Assembly: GCA_024244665.1 (NCBI GenBank)
Contig: JAAEOI010000458.1
Span: 1 to 58,515 of the forward strand
Length of the DNA stretch: 58,515 bases
Direction of reading: 5' to 3'
From: Bacteroidota bacterium
GTDB lineage: Bacteria; Bacteroidota; Bacteroidia; Bacteroidales; GCA-2748055
The notes below the pieces were generated by a model. That model was not told the origin of the DNA, did no database searches, and saw only the letters and a list, made by a program, of their open reading frames with translations. Position numbers and translations under genes: made by a program. The first letter of the stretch is position 1. Each line of letters starts with the position of its first letter. This document shows, in pieces, positions 17,725 to 27,500 of this stretch.

Positions 17725-17950
17725 AATGGCACCTCCAATTCCATTTCCCATCTGGCTTTACCCGTACGATGTCCTTTCGCCCCAATGTTCCTTTGTCTAT
17801 AGCACTGGGTGTTACCCATATATTGCCCTCCTCATCTTTTATAGAGATATTCCCACCCGATGTGGTGGTTAATTTTGCATTGTAAATGCGTTTGATAATC
17901 TCCGTAATATGATCACGGGGATGCTGCAAAACAGCATCTAGTTTTTCCAT
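17725..17950 (-). pseudogene. Truncated class II aldolase (N-terminal about 70 residues)
   Basis: From ATG at 17950 the minus strand encodes MEKLDAVLQHPRDHITEIIK and onwards, including the class II aldolase loop TSGGNIS and WVTPSAIDKGTL, up to KPDGKW. Family similarity then ends at about 17740, and the same frame runs on into the GH78 gene until a stop at 17561. The catalytic His residues are absent. It lies 13 bp after the sugar kinase, where a rhamnose operon would carry its aldolase. The intact aldolase at 12624 may have taken over. Confidence 0.75.
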
Positions 17951-17963
17951 ATTTAAGAGTTCA

Positions 17964-19349
17964 TTACGCTATAAGGGATGGATCCCCTCCAAAGGGTTTC
18001 AGACCGAGGTCGATGGCTGGATTGAAGTCAGCATCAATGCCTTTCCATAATACCAGTGCTGCACCAAGGGAAGTAGCATTAGCTACTTCAGATGTGTAGA
18101 CATTTTTGTCTGGGAAGCGGCTGGCGATTAGTTTAAGGAAGATGGGATTCTTGGCAAAGCCACCACTGATATATAGGTTCCTGGTAGTATCATCTTTGCT
18201 AATAATCAGGTCGATAGATTCTTCTGTAAGGTCTACCAGGTCGATGACCAGTTGATGATAGGCTTCTTCAAAGCTGCCGAAAGTCTCTTTGGCGATGGAT
18301 GTATCCACATAATCCTCGGGAACACCTCCATGAAAGAAGACCCTGTTCCCATCGCTTTTCTTGTTCAGGGACCTTATCATGTCCTCACTCAGTGCAACCT
18401 TCTTGTAGTCCGATTTATCCGCACCATACAGGTCATTTAGCCTCTCCACATTCACATCATGAATCTTACCCATAAACAACCTGGATGATTTAACAGGTTT
18501 CTGTTGGACACTCATATACGCCAGGCAATCTTTCTTAAGCTGGTCGGCTGTTAACGGCTCCGAATTAAATGGATTCATGGAGATACACCAGGTTCCGGTG
18601 GATACCAGGATAAATTCTTCGTCAGAATTCATAAAATAGGGAACAAGAGAAGAAGAACTGTCGTGGATGCCAATACCCACCTCTACCTCGTTGTCAAAAA
18701 CAGACGAAGGGTAAGTTGTTTCCACCAACTCGGGATCCGGCAGGGTGTCACCCAACTGCTTTGTCCATGGATGGTAGGCCATACGGTCGAAATCCCACAG
18801 CCCTGTATGACAACCAATGGAAGTATGCTCTGAAGAGATTTTACCTGAAAGCAGGTATGACAGGTACTGAGGGAAGTGCAAAATGGTTTTGGCCTGGTTA
18901 AACAGTTCTGGTTTCTTGTTTTTGAGCCAGAGAGCCTGGAAACCAGAACAGAGCATTCCCAGTGCAGGAGATGCAGTGTTTCTGCAAAATTCAGCTTCAC
19001 CACCATTCTCTTCGTAAAGTGATTCCGAGATTCCTTCCGGCATGGGCTTTAAATAGTTATAGACTGGTGTTAACCTTTTACCCTGGTCATCCAGGTACAT
19101 CAGGGATGCTCCATAGGTGGTGAAATTGATGCCACGGACCTCGTAACGATCATCCCTCATGTACTTCGTACATGCTTCCAGTATCCACTTTTCAAGTCTT
19201 TCTATATCATCTCCATCAAAACCATCGTCATCGGGAATCTCTTCAAAAATGGTTTCATCTTCTTGCAAAACTCCAAGTGACTTATCAAATACCAGAATCT
19301 TTTTATTGGTTTTCCCAATGTCGAATATCAATACTACTTCCTTGCTCAT
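17964..19349 (-). CDS. FGGY-family carbohydrate kinase, probable L-rhamnulokinase
   Basis: The 461-residue protein has the N-terminal phosphate loop VLIFDIGKTNKKI, the mid-protein STGTWCISMNPFN and the C-terminal adenosine site YISGGFAKNPIFLKLIASRF, all hallmarks of FGGY kinases. It is cytoplasmic. Position directly after L-rhamnose isomerase (95 bp gap) indicates ATP-dependent phosphorylation of L-rhamnulose. It belongs to the divergent Bacteroidetes branch, not the close E. coli RhaB type, so a preference for a related ketose such as fuculose cannot be excluded. Confidence 0.82.
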   Translation of the reverse strand: MSKEVVLIFDIGKTNKKILVFDKSLGVLQEDETIFEEIPDDDGFDGDDIERLEKWILEACTKYMRDDRYEVRGINFTTYGASLMYLDDQGKRLTPVYNYLKPMPEGISESLYEENGGEAEFCRNTASPALGMLCSGFQALWLKNKKPELFNQAKTILHFPQYLSYLLSGKISSEHTSIGCHTGLWDFDRMAYHPWTKQLGDTLPDPELVETTYPSSVFDNEVEVGIGIHDSSSSLVPYFMNSDEEFILVSTGTWCISMNPFNSEPLTADQLKKDCLAYMSVQQKPVKSSRLFMGKIHDVNVERLNDLYGADKSDYKKVALSEDMIRSLNKKSDGNRVFFHGGVPEDYVDTSIAKETFGSFEEAYHQLVIDLVDLTEESIDLIISKDDTTRNLYISGGFAKNPIFLKLIASRFPDKNVYTSEVANATSLGAALVLWKGIDADFNPAIDLGLKPFGGDPSLIA

Positions 19350-19444
19350 AATTTTTTGTTTTAATTAAGACAGCGGCTCAGAACTTATCCAGGCCGCTGT
19401 CTATACCAACTCAAGTTACTACGATATAAAAAAACTATTACTTA

Positions 19445-20713
19445 CTATCTTTTACTTAGAACATCCTTTTCATACTGCTGAATCTCGGTGATAAAGTCCT
19501 GGGCTACGGGAACGTCATTTTTCTGACAATAGTAGTCCCAAATGGCACCAAATGGTTTTGTTTTGAGTAATTCCATCATGGCGAGACGCTCAAACAATTG
19601 GCCGCCTTCTTCATACTTCAGCAAAATGTCCCTTGGCTCCAACAATGCAAATAACATGGCTTGCTGAGCAGCTCTGGTCCCAACTACATAAGCACCGATC
19701 CTGTTGATACTGGCATCGAAAAAGTCGAGTCCCATATGCACCCTGTCCATGGCATTGCAACGAACAATCTCCTGTGCAATAAGCAAGGTGTCGTCGTTCA
19801 TGGTTACCACATGATCGGAGTCCCAGCGAATGGGCCTGGTTACATGCAGGAGAATCTCAGGCACATACAACAAAGCAGACGAGATCTTATCACCCACCTG
19901 TTCGGTAGGATGGAAGTGACCACTATCAAGGCAGATCAAAGTCTGATTTTGTATTGCATATCCCAGGTAGAATTCAGAATTACCTACGGTCATTGCCTCC
20001 AGGCCTATTCCGAAAAGCTTACTTTCAACAGCATCTTTAATGTGTTCGGTAGAGTACTTTGTTGTAAAGATTTCATCAAGTGAATCCTTTAGAATTGAAC
20101 GATGGGTATAACGGTCAACAGGCAGGTCTTTTGAACCGTCCTGGATCCAAATGTTATGAATAGATGGGCTTCCAAGCTGTTTTCCCATCTCGGCCCCAAT
20201 GGCACGGCACCGTTTAGTATGCTCGATCCAGAAATCACGAATCTCTTTGTTTTTGTGCGAGAGAGTAAGGTCATCGCTGGCTTTTGCATGAGAAAATACG
20301 CTGCAGTTAAAATCCATACCAATGCCCTGATCCTTTGCCCAATCGATCCAGCTTTGAAAATGCTTTAGCTCAATCTGGTCACGATCCACGAACTCACCCT
20401 GGAAATCCCCATAGATGGCGTGCAGATTCAGCCGTTGTTTGCCGGGAATAAGGCTCATGGATTTCTCCAGGTCCATACGGTGTTCCGGAATGTTGGTTGC
20501 TTTTCCGGGATAGTTTCCGGTAGCCTGAATTCCTCCGCCTGAGAGCGAAGAATCGGGAGTTTCAAAACCTCCCACATCGTCGGCCTGCCAGCAATGCAAT
20601 GAAATAGGGAATTCATCTAATTTATTCATAGCAGCTTCCACATCTACGCCGATCTGCGCGTATTGTTCTTTTGCTGCTTCAAAAGCTTTATTTACAGTAT
20701 CTGATTTACTCAT
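19445..20713 (-). CDS. rhaA: L-rhamnose isomerase
   Basis: The length of 422 residues matches the E. coli-type RhaA. Recognisable segments are LHCWQADDVGGFE, GGGIQATGNYPGKA, NLHAIYGDFQGEFVDRDQ, MDFNCSVFSHAKA, CLDSGHFHPTEQVGDK and WDSDHVVTMND, which include the metal-binding acidic and His residues of the TIM barrel. It interconverts L-rhamnose and L-rhamnulose with a divalent metal, in the cytoplasm. It lies between rhaM (33 bp) and the kinase. Confidence 0.93.
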   Translation of the reverse strand: MSKSDTVNKAFEAAKEQYAQIGVDVEAAMNKLDEFPISLHCWQADDVGGFETPDSSLSGGGIQATGNYPGKATNIPEHRMDLEKSMSLIPGKQRLNLHAIYGDFQGEFVDRDQIELKHFQSWIDWAKDQGIGMDFNCSVFSHAKASDDLTLSHKNKEIRDFWIEHTKRCRAIGAEMGKQLGSPSIHNIWIQDGSKDLPVDRYTHRSILKDSLDEIFTTKYSTEHIKDAVESKLFGIGLEAMTVGNSEFYLGYAIQNQTLICLDSGHFHPTEQVGDKISSALLYVPEILLHVTRPIRWDSDHVVTMNDDTLLIAQEIVRCNAMDRVHMGLDFFDASINRIGAYVVGTRAAQQAMLFALLEPRDILLKYEEGGQLFERLAMMELLKTKPFGAIWDYYCQKNDVPVAQDFITEIQQYEKDVLSKR

Positions 20714-20746
20714 TTGATTATTTATTAGTGTGTGTTTTTTTCGGTT

Positions 20747-21064
20747 TTATTCCATGTAAAAAACTTCTTCCAGAGATGTGGAGATCGGTGAATTATCCGG
20801 ATTTGTTTCCATGATATCGGACATGTATTTCCACCATTTTTTCACAATTTCAGTTTGCCCTAAATCTTGCGAGCCCTTGTCGCCAGCCTGCTTCTGGAAA
20901 GCAAAAAGGTAATTTGTTTCTTCGTCAAAGAATATGCTGTATTCAGAGACCCCAGCGTCCTTCAAAAGCTTATGGAGTTCAGGCCAAAGCTCATTGTGCC
21001 TCTTTTTATACTCTGCAATCACGCCCGGATTGACTTTCATTTTAAATGCTAATCTTTTATACAT
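20747..21064 (-). CDS. rhaM: L-rhamnose mutarotase
   Basis: A 105-residue protein of the RhaM family. It has the conserved KRHNELWPELHKLLKDAG with catalytic His, YSIFFDEETNYLFAFQK and the terminal WWKYMSDIM segment. It speeds conversion between alpha and beta anomers of rhamnose, supplying the form used by the isomerase. The fit in length is exact, and it sits 9 bp after rhaT, within one operon. Confidence 0.92.
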   Translation of the reverse strand: MYKRLAFKMKVNPGVIAEYKKRHNELWPELHKLLKDAGVSEYSIFFDEETNYLFAFQKQAGDKGSQDLGQTEIVKKWWKYMSDIMETNPDNSPISTSLEEVFYME

Positions 21065-21073
21065 GGGTCTGTT

Positions 21074-22093
21074 TTAAGTAAGTTTGATTACAAAGGTTGA
21101 AAGGATCAGAATGAGGATTCCAATGGATAATATCACCAGTGTCTTTTTGTTTACACCTTTCCACTCTTTCAGGAATATTCCCCAAATATTTGCCATAGCG
21201 ATGTTAAGAGCCATCAGGATACTCCATGAAAATGCCTGCATGGCCTCCGGTACCTGGCTTTTACCCATGCCGTAGAAATGAAACTGAAGAAACCAGAGAA
21301 ATCCAGCCAGAAAAGTGAATGCCACATTATTAATAAAAACGCCTGCTGAGACTGTGTAATAGTCTTTATAGGTCTTATTTTTTATATTGAGGTAGACACA
21401 GTAGATCAGGTTGGTGAAGAAGCCACCCATTAAGATGAAAATCAGGGATGGATTGCTTACAAAAAGAGCATTGGTGCCATGTGCAGCTGCAGCTTCCTCA
21501 ATAGGAATTCCAACCTGAAATCCAAAAGCAAAGCTGGCACTCATTACCCCTGAAAGAAGAGCAATAAGAAGACCTTTCTTCAAAGCAAACTCCTTAACTG
21601 CTGCTTTTCGTTCTTCCTCAGACAGGTTTTTATTTTTAAGTGCGCCTGCAAAACCAATAAGAGCAATGCCCACAAGTGCTACAGCTACACCAACCAGGGT
21701 AAGGATACCGGCCCTGGATGAAAATAATTCGTCACCTGCAACAAAAGCTGGAATCAGGGTTCCCAGTGCAGCACATAATCCCAATACAATACTTTGTCCC
21801 AATGCGATGCCCATATAACGGATGCTCAGTCCAAAAGTAAGTCCGCCTATACCCCACAGGGCTCCAAACATAATAGAAAGCCACTTGGCACTGGAAGGAG
21901 CATCATGAATGATGTCCATCAGGCTTCCTGAAGGAACAGTGATGGAAGCAAATATCCATGGAATAATGATCCAGGCTGCTAATCCCTGCATGATCCAATA
22001 AGATTCCCAGGACCATTGTTTCACTTTTTTAAAGGGTACATAGAAACTTGCTGCTCCAAGACTTCCGATGGCAATAAGTAGTATTCCGATCAT
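21074..22093 (-). CDS. rhaT: L-rhamnose/proton symporter RhaT
   Basis: This 339-residue inner-membrane protein has about ten transmembrane helices, including LLIAIGSLGAASFYVPFKKV at the N-terminus and LSIGILILILSTFVI at the end. MQGLAAWIIIPW and GLTFGLSIRYMGIALGQSIV are typical of RhaT. It imports L-rhamnose with protons. It is the first gene of the rhamnose operon and starts about 25 bp from a well-formed Bacteroidetes promoter bearing the rha-type box. Confidence 0.92.
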   Translation of the reverse strand: MIGILLIAIGSLGAASFYVPFKKVKQWSWESYWIMQGLAAWIIIPWIFASITVPSGSLMDIIHDAPSSAKWLSIMFGALWGIGGLTFGLSIRYMGIALGQSIVLGLCAALGTLIPAFVAGDELFSSRAGILTLVGVAVALVGIALIGFAGALKNKNLSEEERKAAVKEFALKKGLLIALLSGVMSASFAFGFQVGIPIEEAAAAHGTNALFVSNPSLIFILMGGFFTNLIYCVYLNIKNKTYKDYYTVSAGVFINNVAFTFLAGFLWFLQFHFYGMGKSQVPEAMQAFSWSILMALNIAMANIWGIFLKEWKGVNKKTLVILSIGILILILSTFVIKLT

Positions 22094-22118
22094 GAGATAA
22101 TAATTATGATTTGTTTCT

Positions 22119-22174
22119 CAAAAATAAAGGATTCACATAATGTAATCAATGAATAATATGGCCTATTGTTTGCA
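22119..22174 (-). promoter_or_regulatory. rhaT operon promoter with rha-type box
   Basis: On the minus strand TGCAAACAATAGGCCA (22174-22159) is followed by 9 bp, TTG (22149-22147), 20 bp and TATTTTTG (22126-22119). The predicted start is 10-20 bp before the rhaT ATG region. The box matches 12 of 16 positions with those at 12471 and 33748 and has identical spacing. It lies in the divergent region beside the AraC gene, the likely regulator. Confidence 0.75.
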
Positions 22175-22321
22175 CAAAATGAGACAAAACCAAAATGAAT
22201 GTTACAATTAGTCAATAGGATGATAATTGGTTGCTTTTTCGTTAAATCATTGGTGGCCCGCTAATAATTGGATATATTGTTACCTTTAACTGATAATCAT
22301 TTTTGAGTAAATTCAGGATCA

Positions 22322-23230
22322 GTGGAAGATTTCTTTAAATACATCAATCCGGGGCAGGAAGATAAGGATTGGGGCCTTTTTTTAAATTGTGCAGGAAAGG
22401 CAAGTATTAAGCCAGGATTGATCTATCCCCCAACCGCGCATCCTTCAGGTTACTATTTTACCTACGAAAACGGCCGGACGCTCAATGAATATCAGATCAA
22501 TTATATTACTGATGGAGCTGGTGTCTTTGAGAATCAAGAAGGTAAGTTTAAGGTATGTCCGGGATCTCTCATATTTACCAGACCTGGAGAGTGGCACCGT
22601 TATAAGCCCACAAAAAGTATCGGTTGGGTGGAACAATATGTGGGTTTTTCAGGATACATTGCTCATCAGATGTTTGGGAGGCCATGGTTTACAAAGAAAA
22701 ATTCAGTAGTAGAAGTGGGCAATAGTGAAGAGATCATCGATACTTATTTTAAGATCTTTAATTACACTAAAGAAGAGAAGCCCGGATACCAGCAGGTGGC
22801 TGCTGGAATGATCATGAAATTGCTCGGATTTATTGTTTCCATGGACAAGCAGAAGGATTTCAGTGGGAAGAGGGTGGAAAAAATAATCCAGAATGCCTGT
22901 TTTACCATTCGTGAGAATGTGGAAGCTCAACTTAATTTCCAATTATTTGCCGAGGAAAATAACATAGGGTATTCCTATTTCAGAAAAATGTTTAAGAAGT
23001 ACACAGGGGTTCCACCGGTTCAATACCACCTGGATCTGAAAATATTACGAGCCAAAGAAATGCTGTTGTATTCTGATAAAAGTATCAAGGAGATCAGCTA
23101 TGACCTGGGATTCCAGTCCATCTACTATTTCAGCCGGATTTTTAAGAACAAGTTGAGTGTCTCACCTTCCGAATTCAGGAAGAGTGGGAAGATCGCTCAT
23201 TCTGGAAATTTTACTGATCTTGTCTTGTAA
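22322..23230 (+). CDS. AraC-family transcriptional regulator, likely rhamnose activator
   Basis: Starts at GTG 22322; an in-frame TGA lies 18 bp upstream, so this is the furthest possible start. The N-terminal half is a cupin sensor (DGAGVFENQEGKFKVCPGSL, TRPGEWHRYKP). The C-terminal 100 residues hold two helix-turn-helix motifs, NIGYSYFRKMFKKYTGVPP and SIKEISYDLGFQSIYYFSRI. It is divergently transcribed from rhaT, the usual place for a RhaR-type activator; an AraC-type RhaR controls rhamnose use in Bacteroides thetaiotaomicron. Its target may be the shared 16-bp box (inference). Confidence 0.88.
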   Translation: MEDFFKYINPGQEDKDWGLFLNCAGKASIKPGLIYPPTAHPSGYYFTYENGRTLNEYQINYITDGAGVFENQEGKFKVCPGSLIFTRPGEWHRYKPTKSIGWVEQYVGFSGYIAHQMFGRPWFTKKNSVVEVGNSEEIIDTYFKIFNYTKEEKPGYQQVAAGMIMKLLGFIVSMDKQKDFSGKRVEKIIQNACFTIRENVEAQLNFQLFAEENNIGYSYFRKMFKKYTGVPPVQYHLDLKILRAKEMLLYSDKSIKEISYDLGFQSIYYFSRIFKNKLSVSPSEFRKSGKIAHSGNFTDLVL

Positions 23231-23477
23231 TTATGTTTTATTGTTTAATAGCCAGGTCTTTGGCCTTTTATAAGTTTCAATAAACGTTTTAGGTATCGGG
23301 CCTTCCTTTTTCCCACCATATAAATTCATATCCCGTTTAATTCTTCCCGAATAATTGGAAAAAGCTCCCGAGCACACTTGCGATTGTTCTGACGTACCTG
23401 AGTATCTTTTTTAATTAAAAAACAAAGCATATCGTATTCACTAATAGTTATAACTAATAGTGATAAACATCCTTATA
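23231..23477. other. Intergenic with possible minus-strand remnant
   Basis: The minus strand from about 23436 to 23330 reads MLCFLIKKDTQVRQNNRKCA then RELFPIIREELNGI and a stop, protein-like but without a recognised family. A 16-bp perfect palindrome TTTTTTAATTAAAAAA also occurs (about 23408-23423). Probably the 3' ends of two converging genes plus a gene scrap. Confidence 0.25.
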
Positions 23478-24188
23478 TTAGTCAAATGCCAAACCACTCT
23501 GACGCCTGATGTACAAATGATCAATGGTTCCTCTCCCTTTACGAGTAACCAGAAACTCTACAATTTCGGCAATCTCTTCAGGTTGGATCAGCTGCTCAGT
23601 ATCTATATCCGGCCTCATCTCCCGCACCATCTCAGTATTGACACCTCCGGGTGAAAGTAAGTGAACCTTAATTCCATCTTCCTGGACCTCCTTTGCCAGT
23701 ACCTTGGTAAAACCTGTCAGGGCATGCTTTGAGGAAGCATATGCTGCCTGGTGTGCATAACCTTTAAAGCCTACCACTGATCCAATGTTTATGATCATCG
23801 GGTTGGAGCCCTTTTTCAAAATTGGGATGGCTGCTTTACATAAGAAAAAAGGAGCACGGGCGTTTACAACATGCATCCTGTTCCAGGTTTCAAAATCCGT
23901 TTCTGTAATGGCTCCCGAATGTGCCATTCCTGCATTGTTTACAAGCACATCGATCTGCCCAAAGTGTTCTACAGTCTCTTTAATAATGTCTGTCGGAGCA
24001 TTTTCATCGCTAAGATCTGCCTCAATGGCAAGGCACATCCCCCCGTTTTTCTCTATTTCGGATTTCAGTTGATCGAGAAAGAGAGCAGTACGACCTACAA
24101 TCACCAGGTTGTAGTGAAGTTCAGCCAGCTTTAAAGCGATGGATTTACCAATTCCTCTGCCTGCGCCTGTGACAATTGCTGTTTGCAT
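23478..24188 (-). CDS. Short-chain dehydrogenase/reductase, 236 aa
   Basis: A classical SDR with cofactor motif TGAGRGIG (7-14), NNAG (84-87) and the active site Ser137, Tyr150, Lys154 in YASSKHA. It resembles 3-oxoacyl-ACP reductase-like enzymes, whose substrates vary. In this setting it could reduce or oxidise lactaldehyde or a sugar, standing in for the dehydrogenase half missing from the aldolase, but that is conjecture. It converges on the AraC gene and is transcribed alone. Confidence 0.85.
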   Translation of the reverse strand: MQTAIVTGAGRGIGKSIALKLAELHYNLVIVGRTALFLDQLKSEIEKNGGMCLAIEADLSDENAPTDIIKETVEHFGQIDVLVNNAGMAHSGAITETDFETWNRMHVVNARAPFFLCKAAIPILKKGSNPMIINIGSVVGFKGYAHQAAYASSKHALTGFTKVLAKEVQEDGIKVHLLSPGGVNTEMVREMRPDIDTEQLIQPEEIAEIVEFLVTRKGRGTIDHLYIRRQSGLAFD

Positions 24189-24299
24189 ATTATAGATATT
24201 TCTAATAATTTCATGGAGAGTTAGTTTCTGAGCAACATAGTTCTCTATGGAAGCTCCACTAAATTTACTGAATATTTCTATAGAATAAATACTTTTACG

Positions 24300-24523
24300 A
24301 TGTAGTCAAGAGAGAGAGTTAAGTGTTTACAGCCGAGTCGGTTATGATCGCATTCCTGTGAAGCATGAAGGCACGCCAGAAATTTATAAGATGATGATAG
24401 ACCATTTCGGTCTTTATAATATGGACCAACCAGGGCGAGGATCATGTAACGGTTCACTCCCTGGGTAATGATAAAATGCATGTCTACGAAACAGGTACAG
24501 AATACCCACCTCTAATTTTATTA
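24300..24523 (+). pseudogene. Frameshifted N-terminal fragment of a UroD-like gene
   Basis: ATG at 24300 is followed at once by TAG, then SRERVKCLQ, matching the TSRERVLAALN start of the intact UroD-like gene at 13967. After a frame change the plus strand reads YDRIPVKHEGTPEIYKMMID then HFGLYNMDQ. After another it reads GEDHVTVHSLGNDKMHVYET. Together these follow the first about 70 residues of the family, with one stop and two frameshifts. The last frame runs straight into the next gene and accounts for a spurious N-terminal extension there. Confidence 0.7.
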
Positions 24524-27500
24524 ATGATGAAGAAGAAGTCCAAGGGTAGAATTTATAAATTTTCATTGTTATTCCTGTGGCTGTTTGGCACAGCTCTTCT
24601 GGTCTCCGGACAGGAATCCACCGGTATTACGCTCTCGCCAGATAGCTATTTGCAATGGTCTGCTGAAGGAGATGGTAGCTTTGAGCTCAGGGAAAATGAA
24701 GCTTCCTCCGATCTCAGGGGCAGAGCTCCTTCACACAAACTCTACTGGATCCCCGGCAATGATTCAGCAGAAGGCAGCCTCAAATCCCCGGCATTTTCCA
24801 TTGAACGTGCGATTCAGCAATTTGATGTGGCAGGCCTGTCTGGGTTCAACCATAAAAGGCAATCGGAGTCTGTTCGAATAAGACTTCGGGACAAAAAGGA
24901 TGGGAAACTTCTGAGGGAGACCATCACCAATGGGTATAGTTTTCTGAGTACAGAAAGGTGGTATACCCCCGATCTTTTGGGGAAGAAGGTATACATTGAG
25001 ATTGATGCCCCTGCACTGAAATCATTTTTCGATGTGCCTGATGTATGGATGGCGTTTGACAATTATCACCAGGCTGACTTTCCCCGGATGGAGAATCCCG
25101 TGGAGGTAAAACTACAGGGTCTCCCTGTGGATGAAAATGCCCGACTCACCCATTGCAGGAGCATACCTTTCCTGGCTGCCGATCCTGGATCCAGGGGACC
25201 CACAATCAGGAAAACAGAGGGTCTCAGGGAGACCATCGCGATAAATGCCCATGCAGATGCGCTTTACCTCCTGGGAATGATTAACCAGGGTTGGGAGAAT
25301 GGGGTGGCACACTGGGGAGAGCATACCGAAACACTCTGGGAAAGAGAGGACCAGGTTTACATTGGAAAGCAGCTGGGAACCATGGTGATTCACTATGCAG
25401 AAGGGAATGCGGATAGCATCCCGCTTATTTTTGGATCCAATATGTGGTTCTCCAATCACTGGACCCATGGGGCAAGTCATGATGTATCTGTTCCTACCAA
25501 AGAACCATTTGCATCGCGACCTGATTACATGTCGGTACTTAGGACTACATTACTGATAAAGGAGGATATCTATGAAGGTTCCTTTGCATCCGATTACAAG
25601 CACTACTTTCTCTCCATCAAACCGGGATCCCAATTGATTTCATCCATCGAAGTTATTGATGATCCAGGTACCAGGGGACGACCCATGATTTCTGCCATTA
25701 CCCTCCAGGGAAAAATGCAGAAAGGACTTTTTGAGTTTAAAAAAATGGAGGTGTCTGCAGCCGATTTGGAACCTCGTCTGGATGTAAGCAATCCTCCCGA
25801 ATACGCCGAGGATGCCTCCAGGCTGGCTCAACTATTATATACAAGAGAGGCAGATATGCCAGGTGATCCGGATAAGGTGCTGATCCCTGAGTCACTGGAT
25901 GCAACCTCCATTCGATTTATGGGAGGCAAAGAGGCTGTCTGGCTAAGTAATGTATGGGCTGCCAACCTGGCTCAGATCCATGAGAAGTTTGATCCAAAAA
26001 CAGGTTATTTTCGGGAGACAGGTGCTGATTGTCCTTTTTATGGGGGATACTCAGGTCTGGGTACCTGGAGTACCCAGGGCATTTACCCTGCTGCTTACTC
26101 CCGGACCAGTGACCATTTTGCCACCCTTGCCATGCGTCACATCAACCTGCCCCAGCGGGAAACTGCTTTTGTGGACTTCTGCGACACCTGGCTCTATTTT
26201 TACCGATCCAACCGAGATCCGGAAAAAGGTCCGCCCAATGACCTGCTTGACCTGGACCGCTATCCCAAAGATGCCCCCCCCCACTGGTCCATGGAACTTA
26301 GCAGGCCACCCACTACCGGCGGGCAATTAAATGTAAATGAAATCCATGGAGATGAAGAGATGGATGGCCACGCTTCTACCATAGTGGCCAGGTGGTATGC
26401 CTGGCGCCTTCAGGGAGGAAGCTCTGGCGATTGGTTAAGGGGGAAAAGAGAGGATGTATATGGATACAGTCGGTGGGAGAGTACCAGGGATGCAGCTGAA
26501 TTTATATGCTGGTTGATGGACTATACGGGCCGTGATATGGTTTATTCTGAGGGTGAGTTTACAGGATGGGGCGGAATCGGCAGGGATTTTTGCCTGGTAC
26601 CCAAAGGGATGTCAAAAGAGACCGATCCCGACAAGATCAGGGAGAATTATGCCAATGCCAATATGTATGAACCCTATCCCAACTTTGCCTGCATGACCGC
26701 ATTAAATTGTGCTGCAGAGATGGCCGATGCGGTAGGCGAAGCTGAAGAAGCGGCTAGATGGAGACAGTATGCACTGACCATTCGCAATGGCATGGTTAGA
26801 CAACTGGTAGCTGGAGATTTTAATAACCTGACCTGGAGAATCTCACCCTATTCGGTACTGACCACCTTTCAGGACAGGTTGGTGCAGACCTGGTTCTCTC
26901 TATACCTGGATGGTCTTGATCCAGGCCGTTGGGATCAGGAGATGCTCTCGATCACCCGGAACACTTTCCAGGAGCACATGAAAATGCCCTATGGACACGC
27001 CCCGGTACTGGCCATGGGTTACGGACAGGGCTGGCTGACCCACGCCTCCCTTCTGCTGGATGAAATGGATCATGCCAGCAAGCTGCTGGTCAATACGGCC
27101 CGCTATAGTTACGACAAGAACATGGAGTATGTAAATGAATCCACAGGTGTGGATTGGCGCAAATGGCGCTGGATCGTACCTGAAGGAGCTAACCTTCTCC
27201 CCGATGGAAGCTGGCACCGGATCAACGACCTTTCCAACGGGGCCAACCAGGGACCCGTGATGCATGCCATTGAAGCCAGCGCAGGAGTGGATGACACCGA
27301 TCCGGATCACATCCGGATCATGCCCAGGGTACCCGATCCCATGGAAGGTATAGAGGTGAGCAATCATACGCTGCTTTTGCCGGATGGAGTCGGGTTCAAG
27401 AAGGCGAAGTTGGATTTCAGGTATGAAAAAGGGGGGTCATTTAGATTCTCCAGTTCTGATCCCATACCAACACTCTCTGTTCGATTGGGCCCCTGGTCAG

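Noticed and set aside
24476..24523. N-terminal extension of the 1040-residue enzyme
   Set aside because: These codons match the preceding UroD-like remnant and would place residues in front of the signal peptide.
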